Assembly: GCF_921293095.1 (NCBI RefSeq) | Contig: NW_025791658.1 | Location: 3,658,001 to 3,722,000 of the forward strand | DNA from: Ischnura elegans | Lineage: Eukaryota; Arthropoda; Insecta; Odonata; Coenagrionidae | Length of the DNA stretch: 64,000 bases | Direction of reading: 5' to 3' | Shown here: piece by piece, positions 44,312 through 55,315 of the stretch | Layout of the letters: every line of letters starts with the position of its first letter | How positions within the stretch are numbered: the stretch's first letter is position 1 | Program-made: the position numbers and the translations under genes | Notes under the pieces: model-generated | Told to the model about the DNA's origin: nothing | Seen by the model: the letters and a program-made list of their open reading frames with translations, nothing else | The model's database searches: none

Positions 44312-44668
44312 CCCTGTAAACCATAATGGTTGCCACAACGTTGCAGCAACGTCTCACGGCAACCAACTGGGAGTTCCATGCAACGTTGTGACAACGTCTT
44401 ATTTACTGCCAAACGTCCTCCGTACTACGTTTTCACAACGTCTTCACAACATCTTTGCAACGTGACACGTAACATGATTGCAACCTTCTGTAAACCATAT
44501 AGGTTGCCACAACGTTGCAGCTACGTCTCACGTCAACCAATTTACTGCCAAAATTTAATCCTTACTACATTTTCACAAATCTTCGCCACCAGAAGCGTAA
44601 CGTGATGCAACCTTTAATAAATAATACTTTAAATTGTGTCGTTTCAAAGGAAATTTTTTTATTATTCC

Positions 44669-46376
44669 TTATTTACAATTTGTTTTCCTTTCCTCCACCC
44701 TCTGATGCCTTGACTCAGCGTGCCTGAACCAGTCAATTGCCTTCTCCTTTATGTGCTTATGGCCATATTCCTTTAATGTGGGCTTGCAACGGAAAGCATC
44801 TGAAATTAAATTTTAGTAAGGATTTTAGACACAAGTAGTTTTATTGAACAGTTCCCATTTTGAAATAATTTTATAAGCACAACATACCAATAATACAGGC
44901 ACACGTTCTGGTGGCACAGAACTGGATTTTTTTAGTGTTCATTTTGGAATGGCCGAAAAATGAAAATCTCCGACCAAGGTTATTGGTAAATAGGTGGTAT
45001 AACATGCCGAAAACACCCTCAGTAATGTTATTCCGACCTCGTCTGCATAACTCTACAGTCTGAAAAATCAGAGGAATTTTTACAACACAAAAAAACTCAC
45101 AAATAGCTACTTATAAAAGCCCATCAAACAAATGACACTCAAAAGTTTTATTTTACCAGAGCTGCGTGGAATGGCTTTTTGAGGAGTTCCACCTCCAGGG
45201 CATCAAATTCTTCCATTGTATCCATGGGGAATTTCCAGGTCAATAATAAGTCGTTGTCACTTTCATCTGGCATCTGGCAGTTCGACTTAGCTCTTTTCAA
45301 AGCCCGAATTTCCTTTAAAATTTCCAGCTGCGTCTTCTCAATTCTCTTTAAATACTGAAGAAGGTCTTCAGAAATAACTATGGGACCAGAAGAAGTTTAC
45401 ATTACTAAAAAATATGTATAATGTACTTTTCATCTTATTATAAAGGTGAGAAGTAAATTGACTATAATATAATTAAGACAGTAGTTTTTATAGGGCCATT
45501 TTTAAATAGATGCACATAACCAATAAGATGTGATGGTCAGCTGATGAAATCAGCAGGATTAGTATTGCACTTGCCACCTAGGTCAGAGCCCACAAATTTG
45601 GACTTTCTATGAGGCAAGAGTTGGCAAATTACTTCATATGAAATGACAAACAAGGGTTTGAGACACGAGCTTGGCTGCATATACTTAGTCATTTTCTTGA
45701 GCGATTCTATTATCATTACTGTCATTACATGAGATCTTGAAATGACCTCGATAATTAAGGCGTAAGCAGTTAATTTTCCCACAAAATCCACCTGATAAAT
45801 TTAAGGCTGGAGAGTGGTTTCTTTACTTTAGAGAAATAAAAGTTTAGTCCAAATGTTAATGAAATAAGCAAGCACAACAATAATTGAATGTCATTCAAAG
45901 AAAACAGAAATTATCTCATGATATTTTTTAGAACAGCCAATCTTGAAAATCATAGGAATGGTAATAAAAATAATCGAATGCTAGGGTTGTATTGAAAGGG
46001 AGAGTACTAACTTTGAATACAACCCAAGAGACTAGAGAGCATAATTCAATTCTGGGCGCTGGACAGCACAAAATAACAAAAGTAATGTCCTTGCAAGAAT
46101 TTCAACAAAATGCAAGGATGGATTGCTGATAGCTCTCAAGGAAAATACCTAAGCTACTGACATATGTTGGTCTCATTGAAGTATTTAATTAATAGAAATT
46201 TGAAAACTTTACTTACAGCTTAGAGCCAAATGAATGTGTGTCTGTCCAAACTTTATGTTCCCTTTAAGGCCTTCCAATAAATAATATTTTGCAATATCAT
46301 CTAAGAATGATGCTCTCAACCCACGCCTTGTTGCATCTGGTGGAGTAGAACCCCCAACTCTTTTCAAAAAATCAAT
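44669..46376 (-). CDS. DUF4806-like accessory gene, four 3' exons
   Basis: Exons 46217-46376, 45157-45377, 44888-45059 and 44669-44799 join in phases 1, 0 and 1 with GT-AG borders, giving 227 codons plus a stop. Order: a DUF4806-like block (IDFLKRVGGSTPPDATRRGL ... FGQTHIHLALS), a coiled coil (EDLLQYLKRIEKTQLEILKE), FDALEVELLKKPFHAAL, a second DUF4806-like block (RRGRNNITEGVFGMLYHLF), and a C-terminal WFRHAESRHQR. The block is thus present twice, the first copy preceding the coiled coil. Upstream exons were not found; a possible one at about 47365-47445 does not match in phase. Transposons often carry such proteins beside a transposase; their activity is unknown. Confidence 0.68.
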
Positions 46377-46460
46377 CTGAAATAAAAATTATTATATTAG
46401 GGATAATTCATTGAACCAAAGGCTGTACACATCCACTATGACAATTTTACATGAAGAATA

Positions 46461-46988
46461 CTGGGTGTCCCATTTATCTTGATCACCCGAAATAACTTTT
46501 TGTCCAGATGGAAATTCAAAAATGTGTCAAGCAAATGTTCATTAGCCGTCAGGGGGACATTAATTAGCATGATTGACTTCCTTGTAGCTTTATTATTTAC
46601 AAAGATATGAACAGCGGTATGCCTTTTTAAAATAGCACCCTATATTTTTTATTTGGCAGTTCATTTCCTCTCCTAAAGACTTATTCAAAAATGTAGCACA
46701 GTGGACCATTAACATAAACACAGTGCTATGAAAAATGTCTGACTCAATAGCACTTAGTGCAGGAAGGCGGGTATTGGAACTACTCCACCAGTCATTCATA
46801 AAAAATATAGGGTGTCATTTAAAAAAGACATACCACTCTTCAAATCTTTGTAGAAACAAAGATACAAGGAAGGCAGTCATGCTGATTAATGTCCCCCTGA
46901 GGGCTTATGAACATTTGCTTGACACATTTTTGAACTTCCATCTGAACAAAAAGTTATTTCGGGTGGTCAAGATAAATGGGATACCCTG
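46461..46988. mobile_element. MITE with about 200-bp inverted arms
   Basis: Left end CTGGGTGTCCCATTTATCTT and right end (reverse complement) CAGGGTATCCCATTTATCTT continue as inverted arms to about 46660 and from about 46800, with about 10% differences. TA precedes the left end. It lies between the DUF4806-like exons and the 5' part of their element. Confidence 0.85.
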
Positions 46989-48747
46989 CATAATTGGAAT
47001 CAAGATCAAACAGTCTGCTTGCTTAGAAGAAAACAATATTAGGGAGCCAACGCATCTCAAAGTCTTTGATCACTCTATTGAAAAGTGCTTCAAGCAAACA
47101 TAAAGGAAGATAAATCTAAACCATTTCCTATACTGGGCTGGGTATTAATAATATTACCACAGATAAACTGATATTCACTTTATCATTATGGCCCAATGGT
47201 TTTATCCCTGAGTAATGTGCACAAATAGACTTGCCTCCAACAAATCAAATCCCATTACTTATCCCCTCTTTAACAAAATCACAGTGACATCTTTAACTAC
47301 AAAAAATTATCAAAAATGAGACACAAAATTGATTGAAATGTTTTCTTTTAATAACAATTACCTGATTGGAACTTTGATCCAAAACTTTTTACATCATCAT
47401 GAAGATGTTTTTGACATGAAGCTACACTTAAACCCACTACACCTAAATGAAAAATAAACACTATAAAAAATGTAAATAACTTTAAATGACTCGATAAATA
47501 GTAAAGCCGAGAAGTTTTTCTTCATAATCCTCCCACACTACGGTGATGCAATGCGTCAAGCATTAAAATAAATTTAAGTTTATGCATATGCAATGTTTTT
47601 CAATCCACAGAAGATGGATTGACTGAGCTGTCTCAGGAAGTGTGAGAAGGTTGAAAATATTAAGAATATGCTTCATTTAAAATAAAAAATGTTGCAATAA
47701 GCAACACTTCTACTTACCCAGATTCTGATGAAGGAAGCAAAAGTAGAACTTCAGCGGTTGATAAACTTTTGTTGGAGAAGTTTCGCAAACATAACACTAC
47801 AAAATTACGTAGTAACAGTAGATGATTGCCTAGGTGCTGGTGAAACAAGTAAAAGAAGAACTTAAGAGGCTGATATGCTTCGGCAGGATCAATTCCGCTC
47901 ACGAAGAACACAACACAGTTCACGTAACATTATTAATGTGCACATGAATACGACAACGGCCATCAAACGGCCATGGCCGTTGGCATGTTGTTTTTCTCTC
48001 GATGGAAATCGACTATTGGTGGAATCGACCATCGATGGTATCCACAATCGATAGCTCGACATCGCGGGCGGGAGTCTAAATCTTGGTAGGCGAAAAATTA
48101 AGTTTCGCCTTATGACTTGAGGAATAAATCCCACTGGGAAATATATCTTTTTTGTATCATCACCTTAGTAGATTAAAAAGCACGAGTGAAATCACATTTC
48201 GAAGAACATTCTTCTTTATGAAACGAGGAAAACTTATCATGGCAGGATTTTTTTTACATCTTAAGGGAATTGATTGATTTTTTAATTAATCTGCATTTCG
48301 TAGCACCCCAGGTGGACGGCGTTCTTGGGTGTTCCGAAAAGAAATGATGAAACACACTGTAACAACTGTGACTCAGTTATTACATACACAAAAGCCTACT
48401 GTCAAAATATATACCGCGAATATCCCACAATGGTTCGCAATGTCTCTGGGACGAAATAGGAATATAACGGATCAAAATAGGATATTCCAGGAATATCCTC
48501 TGCTGTGTGGGTACCTATTCTTTTAGCTCAATATTTTCATATTTTAATGAATGAGGGAAAATTGTTGTAAGGACGTTGCAAAGCAACCTGTCTGCAACGT
48601 TTCAAGAGACCTAAGTAGCTCTGCAACCTCGTGCAACCTGTCTGCAACGTTGCCAGGACGTTGCAAAGAGACCTCAACAGCCCTGCAACCTCTGCAACCT
48701 CGTGCAACCTGACTGCAACGTTGCTGCAACTCATTGTGTTTACAGGG

Positions 48748-49216
48748 TTAGTAACATGACATCAATAAATATGTACAAAGTTAAGAGGTATGTCAAAATT
48801 TTTTGTGTATTCTATTCTGTTCTTATATATATATATGTTTATATATATATTTTTTAAATTATATTATTGTATAAAAAACACGATAGTGACATTTTTATGA
48901 AAAAATATTGTATATCGTTGTTATCTTTGTATTTTATATTGCTCATGTTTTTTCTTTCATAGCTCAGAGGATGATTTTAAATAAATCGAAACGTTGACTT
49001 TAACTTGTTTTACATTGACCTAGACTCCAGGAAATATTATAACTTATATTAAACAAGGTCAAGATAAGAAGAGAGAAAAAAATATATAGGTTTATTTTTT
49101 CTGACTATATTAATCAAACAATGATTATTAATTCATAAATTGTTAAACAATAATATAAATAGAATTTTTTAACCCAAAAGCTGCAGGAGCGTAGAAATTT
49201 TGCTGCCACTGTGTGT
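48748..49216. other. Spacer between the two large transposons
   Basis: It contains a (TA)n-rich stretch at about 48825-48860; otherwise nothing was recognised. Confidence 0.5.
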
Positions 49217-49235
49217 CCCAGGGAGAACACCAAGG

Positions 49236-49965
49236 TCAAAAAGACGTCTTCTAGACGTCATTTAGACGGTCGAAATAACGTCTTAATCCCAGGTCAAAAA
49301 AACCTATTTCCTTCCCTCCACCATGACCTATCCACGACGTCTTCTAATTCGTCAAGAAGACGTCTTTTAGGCGTCATTTAGGCGGTCGAAAAAACCTCTT
49401 AATCCCAGGTCAAAAAAACCTATTTCCTTCCCTCCACCATGACCTATCCACGACGTCTTCTAATTCGTCAAGAAGACGTCTTTTAGGCGTCATTTAGGCG
49501 GTCGAAAAAACCTCTTAATCACAGGTCAAAATAACCTATTTCCTTCCCTCCACCATGACCTATCCACGACGTCTTTTAGGCGTCATTTAGTCGGTCGAAA
49601 AAACCTCTTAATCACAGGTCAAAAAAACCTATTTCCTTCCCTCCACCATGACCTATCCACGACGTCTTCTAATTCGTCAAGAAGACGTCTTTTAGGCGTC
49701 ATTTAGTCGGTCGAAAAAACCTCTTAATCACAGGTCAAAAAAACCTATTTCCTTCCCTCCACCATGACTTACCCACGACGTCTTCTAATTCGTCAAGAAG
49801 ACGTCTTTTAGGCGTCATTTAGACGGTCGAAAAAACCTCTTAATCACAGGTCAAAAAAACCTATTTCCTTCCCTCCACCATGACTTACCCACGACGTCTT
49901 CTAATTCGTCAAGAAGACGTCTTTTAGGCGTCATTTAGACGGTCGAAAAAATGTGTAAAATACTA
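49236..49965. repeat. 116-bp subterminal tandem array
   Basis: About six to seven units; CCATGAC anchors lie at 49321, 49437, 49553, 49646, 49762 and 49878, all 116 bp apart except one 93-bp step where a 23-bp segment is missing. Each full unit holds GACGTCTTCT ... AGAAGACGTC, a palindromic pair, plus TTTCCTTCCCTCCACCATGA. Likely transposase-binding sites (inference). Confidence 0.92.
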
Positions 49966-51059
49966 CACAAGGAAGACATATTTTCTTCCCTCCACCAAGG
50001 TCCATTGTGCATAACAAATAGGAAAATAAACAAAGATCATTAATGCTGCCGCGTGCAAGTGACTGTAGAAATGAGAAAGATTAAGATAGTTAATTTCTCT
50101 CGATTCATGGTAAAAATCGTGCGATAGCGCCCGATTCCTATATTGTTTATTGCTCGACTTCTCTATAAGTGCTCACATACTATTTACAATTAATGAAAGA
50201 GGCGACTAAACTGCAGCCTAGATGATCACAACTTCCGGCGAAAATATTTCAACTATATTGCGCTGCGCTAAATATATTCAACTGCGCTCCCATATATCCA
50301 TGAAGACAGAAATGCCGCGAAATTTGACTCTTCTGTCGCGGGAGCCCGGGACGTTAATTTTTGCAGCAATTCTGAGCATCACCATAAACACGACAATGTT
50401 AGATATGCAGACAACTTATAAGTAGCTGATATGCAGTAAGTAGGGAAATGAAATTTTTTCACCGTCGCGCAATTTTTCCAGCATTCTCGCCGTTAAATAA
50501 CGGCGTTTAGCAGACCCTGCGTAACGATGGCTAATGTGAATTTTAACAGCTCTACTCATCTAGGTAATAATTCTCTATGTAAAGTATGTGAATGTGAATT
50601 AGCAATTCAACTGATGTTTGCTGATACTCTTCCATTGTGTGAATCTACCTCCTTTAAGGGAAATGACTCCAAATTCTGCAGTGATGTTTTCTACTGATTT
50701 TGTACCATGTCTAGGTCAATTCTTATTTAGCATTTCAAAATTTGAAAAATAGGTAATATCCTGGCTAAAGTCTTCAGCTTGCAAATAATTAATGGGATTA
50801 ATTAACTATTTTTAGTATTTATTAGTTGAACATTATTTCAGTACATAAATTTGCCACTAAATTTATCTGCCAACTTATGTGCAATGAAGAAGAATAAATT
50901 GAGGAGAAAATTTAATTGACTACAGAATTTTTCAGGTTTAGTCCTTGTAAATTGAGGTTATTCGTGGCCATTATTACAACAGTAGACAATTTAAGACTTT
51001 TTCCTTAAGCAAGTGCCATTACTTAAATAATGGGTGTGAAACTAAGCTTTCATTGCACA

Positions 51060-51330
51060 TGATGAGACATGTTTGCAGCCAGAATAATATGGCATGTATG
51101 AGTTGAGCATGATATGACCCAGCAGGTATGATACTACAAGTTTGCAGCTGGTATAACACTAGAAGTTGGCAGCAACTTTGACATGACAAGACAAGTTAGA
51201 AAAAGCATAACTAGGTTTGATTCAAGCTTGCAGCAAGTTTGCAGGCTTGTCATGACAAGCTTGCTGCAAACTTGCAACTTTGCCATGACAAATTTATGGC
51301 AAGTTTGCAGCAAGTACATATAGCATGCTA
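51060..51330. repeat. GCAAGTTTGCAGC repeat cluster with palindrome
   Basis: Motifs like ACAAGTTTGCAGC recur in both orientations. The core near 51235-51275 is palindromic (GCAGGCTTGTCATGACAAGC). It lies just beyond the last exon of the accessory gene and may be a small foldback element. Confidence 0.5.
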
Positions 51331-51370
51331 TCTCGGTTACTGCATGTGTTATTATTTTCTTTCATACAAA

Positions 51371-53691
51371 TCATTTTCTGAATGGCGCATTTTTCAGCCA
51401 CACCTTTATTGTTTTTTCTGCCACTTCAAGGCGTGAGGAAGGCATTTTTTTTAACACAGCAGCTGCAAAATAAAATGTAATACAGAAAAAAATTAGATCA
51501 AGTGCAACACAACAGTGATCAACACAATTATTTTTTTAAACTAACAATTACAGTTCGCATTGGCACTATAATCATGAGCTAATTTGGGATTATCAATTTA
51601 AATTAATATTTTGCAAGGTTACAAACTATTTAAGTTAACAATTTTTTTCAGAAGTGAACTTTCAGTGTATGTTCGAAGGTTTTCACCAATATGCAGTAGT
51701 TGACCTGAAGACTCCAGCTGGAATGCTAATGTAACTCTCTTTAAGCGAAGTCAACATACATGAAGCAATCCCAAAATAAATGCAGAGGCCTTAAACTTTT
51801 AATCCTTCTAATTGAGCATAAACTGATTCGAAAAGTAATTCTAGTTAATTTTTTGCAACAGCTGACCTGCCTCATTTCAGAGGCAAAGTTTGCACAATAG
51901 ACAATGGGAAAATGAAACAGTATGCAAGAATGGGTAGTTGTGCAAGAATGCAATGAGTTGACCCACTCTAACACATCAAATATAAGAACAGTCCCCATTG
52001 AATTGCGAGAAAAGGTGCACAGGAACATTCTTGGTAATTTTCCTAACTATGATCAGAAGTCTATGTCTGGTACATGTGGCCATACAATGCAATTGAAATG
52101 TCCACCTACCTAAAACCGCTTCACAAATTCTCAACTCCTTGAATGATTTCTTGGGAGCTGTCCCTTGCCAGTTGTAATTCTTGGCTGCTTCGTTAGTAAA
52201 AATTTTTTTTAACATTCTCACTGTTGCTTTTGCCTCATCTGCTGTACCGGCATAAGTACTGATGTAATCAACCTGATCAAGAGGAGAGAGAAATATTATG
52301 CAGCTAAAGAGCATTTCAATAAATCTACTGGAAATCGCAATTAAAGCATAGCCCTATTAATGTTAAAATATTTCAGAAAAAAAGAATGAAAATATTAATT
52401 TATTATAATATCTACATGCTAAATACTTACAAAGGATATCATGCTTTCCTCGCTGCCAAGGAATCTTTCAAATTCCATTATAGCGGAAACACTTTTGAGA
52501 GGCAGTGATGGGAGGCCATTGGGTCTTAATAACCTTTTCTTCCCTGGCATCAATTCGGTCATCAGCATTTCCTGATTCATTATTATCACATCTAGTTTGC
52601 TGCTTAGCTCTGCGACCAATTTACTCAGGACATTCATTTCTGAAAAATATTAAAAATCCATATAATGTCACAGAGACCATCAATAGACAAAGTCCACAAG
52701 GCCAAGCAAATTGTACATGTTCTAGGATTACCCTACTATTCTGATTGTTATTGACTAATTTAGATAGTATATTTCCAGTTCATTAGCAAGCCCAACAAAA
52801 TTTGTATTTGACAGTAAGTTATTACCTACTTTTTATGGGCAAGCAACATAAAAAGTAAATCATTAAGTCCTCCCCAAGTGCAACAAATATTCTTAGACTA
52901 GTCAAAAAAAGGCTTAGCCAAAGTTTGAGAATGAAATCAAACTAACACACCATAAGTAACTACAAACACTGCGTAAAACATTCAGCATAGCTTACCAGAT
53001 CTGTAGTTATCAATGCTTTCTCTCTTTGGTTGCTTCTCCTCAGTTGTCTCCTCATCCTCTGATAAAATAAGTGAATTGGATGAGGTTAGTCTATGAGGTA
53101 ATGAAGTTGGGCAGTCACTGAACGTCGTTTGTCCAGTAGTAGATGGATGAATGGGTGGAGGAGAAGGAATTTTATGTTTAGGTCTTGAGGTATTTTGCAC
53201 CTCATCTGAATCATCAGAGTCATCCATGTTATGGCAAACTGAAATCCGCTTCCACCCTTTACTTGGTGATACATCTCTGTCACTCAAGAACCTCCTGTTT
53301 GGTTTCCTCTTTCTTTTTCTCACGTCCAAATCTGTGTCCAAATTTGAAGTTTCTTCAGCTTGCTTAGCTCCAAGGCGAGCTTTTGAATAGTCATCTAAAA
53401 ATCAAAAATAAAAGTTTTAAAAATTAACTACAGTATCAGACAAAGGAAATTAACAGGTTAAGAATATAGGAAAATACCATAATATCGCATAACACATGTG
53501 TCATGCTTATCCCAGGTTGGCAGAGGGTCAGCTAGGCGAACAATAGCCTTTGAAACTGAAAATTTTGTAGCTGCAGGAGGCCACAGCACTTGTGCCCTTG
53601 AGCTGGCTGGTGGCAGTGGTCCATCAGTTACTATCCATTTTGATGGAATAACTTCACAATTATCCTCCTCCATAAATTTCACCACAGCAAA
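51371..53691 (-). CDS. DUF4806-like accessory gene of the 11.6-kb element, five exons
   Basis: Exons 53478-53691, 52996-53394, 52431-52639, 52110-52272 and 51371-51462 join by GT-AG borders with phases 1, 1, 0 and 1 and no stop until 51371, giving 358 codons plus a stop. The N-terminal part has WDKHDTCVMRYYDDYSKA; then comes a basic, Ser/Pro-rich region (RKRKRKPNRR, a likely nuclear signal), a coiled-coil segment (LSKLVAELSSKLDVIIMN), a DUF4806-type core (VSAIMEFERFLGSEESM; ATVRMLKKIFTNEAAKNYNW) and a tail VAEKTIKVWLKNAPF. The first coding exon is not seen; a LINE (53722-55015) lies just upstream. It is probably an accessory DNA-binding or complex-forming protein of the transposon, an inference from position and family. 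Confidence 0.8.
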
Positions 53692-53721
53692 CTGAAATTA
53701 TTATTATTACATATTATTTTT

Positions 53722-55015
53722 ATTAAAATATTATACCGATTGAGATGGGTTACCATGGAGTACTTAACAAGTACTCTGGGAGCTTCCCTTTCCTTCAAGC
53801 GCTTACCTTTCAATTTGCAGTAAGGCCTCTTCCCTTTCAGTCCATCTAAAAATCCTATTCTCTTCCCTCCCCTCCATCGTTTACCTAACATTCTACCCTC
53901 CAACACTGTTTTCAACATCCCCTCCCCGCCAAGTACTCGCACCACCATTACCTTCTGTCCCCTCTGTATCTCATCTTAAAGCTGCCTCTCCTCACCCACC
54001 ATGTCCAGCACTTTATTGTTCCTCCTCCTTTCCATCCCAGTTACCTTCACCATACCTTCTCCAATTTACCTTCGCCACACCCACATCTCGAATGCCTCCA
54101 GTCTTTTCTCGTCCTCCTTCGCAGGTGTCTATGTTTCTACACCGTAAAGTGCTACACTCCAGATTAGACTCTTCACTAACCTTTTCTTTAAACTCTTACA
54201 TAACGATCCTCTCAGAAGCTCCTTCCTGTTCATGAAAGCCTCCGTTGCTAATGCAATTCTCTTCCTGATGCCCTTAACGTTGTCTCCATTTTTCTCTAAT
54301 ATCCTACCCAAATAGTTGCATTGCTCTACCTGCTTTCTCCACCTACTTTTATCTTGAGGCCCTCATTCCTAGCTTGTGATGCTTTGAGCTGTTCATACAC
54401 CTCATCTACTTCTTCCTCCCTGTGATTGTTGCTGGGCATGTGAATTTGAACCACTACAAGGTTGGTGGATCGCACCTCAATATTAACCACAAAAATTCTG
54501 TGGCTTACATAATCTATACCCACCACACACTTACCCATCTTCTAGTTTAATACTAATGCTACCCCTTGTAAACTTTCCTCCCCATCACTAGGTATGTATA
54601 ATGCTATACCACCAATCCAGTAATCCCCACAATTGTTCCATCTCAACTCGCATAATCCTAAGAATCTATCATCCCTTTTTCCATTTCCCTTTTGTTATTT
54701 TCCCCTCACATTCCACGTCCCTATACTTATTGCTTCTTCTCTATCTTCCTGCTCTTCTTTCTTCATTGCTGCTGCTGCTGATGATGATGAGCCTCTGCAA
54801 GGATTTCGGATGTTGACGAACACGAGGACCTTGCCGACCTCGTTCAATGAGTTTCCAAGGCTCATTTTTGTAGTACCTACTCCATGTTTTCAGGGAAGAG
54901 ATAGTTTGTAGGGTTTCCCACTTCCATTCCATCAGTGCTTTTTACGTGACACCATCACGTGGACTACCTTTAGTCTGACTCCTACCCTCTGACCTATCAT
55001 GGGTGGCCCTACCGG
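53722..55015 (-). mobile_element. Internally deleted non-LTR retrotransposon
   Basis: Read on the minus strand: a 5' untranslated part (about 54850-55015), endonuclease pieces (about 54390-54720, with RSTNLVVVQIHMPSNNHREE and VDEVYEQLKA), then, after a large deletion, RT C-terminal pieces (about 54130-54310, NRKELLRGSLCKSLKKRL and LIWSVALYGVET; about 53740-53945, GFLDGLKGKRPYCKLKGK). It belongs to the same kind of LINE as 42593-43260. Confidence 0.8.
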
Positions 55016-55315
55016 GAATAATTTAGAATTAATCCCACCAGTGCAGCTCTAGGGGTCACAGGAATGGGCAAGTATTTCCATTGCAATAGGGTAATAGCCC
55101 AAGGGAAAGCAAATTGAACCATGAACATTAAAAAATAAAACATGATCACCAAGAAGAATGACACTCTAGAAAAATTAATGCATTTCAGTAAGGCAGAAGC
55201 AATCTTTTGAATTGAATATTGATTATAATTAATTACTAAGCTTAACATTTCTTCATCATCACTTTAAACAACTTATTTTCCCAATATCTATGTAATTGGT
55301 GTTCATGAAAGTTGT

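Larger units (their letters stand above)
44312..48747 (-). mobile_element. 4.4-kb DNA transposon with DUF4806-like gene
   Basis: Inverted ends CCCTGTAAACCATAATGG and (reverse complement) CCCTGTAAACACAATGAG are followed by dense short repeats of the GTTGCAACGT type on both sides; the left block is duplicated at about 44312 and 44488. The target duplication is unclear (TT at best). The interior has a spliced minus-strand gene but no transposase, so it depends on a helper. Subterminal repeats of this sort are usual in CACTA/EnSpm elements. Confidence 0.75.

Noticed and set aside
47365-47445. 5' exon of the DUF4806-like gene (VGLSVASCQKHLHDD)
   Set aside because: Splice borders look possible, but it ends in phase 1 while the next exon starts in phase 0, so a direct join would break the frame.
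49236-49965. Regular direct repeats resembling a CRISPR array
   Set aside because: Units are 116 bp and nearly identical throughout with no unique spacers, in a eukaryotic genome; they are subterminal tandem repeats of a transposon.
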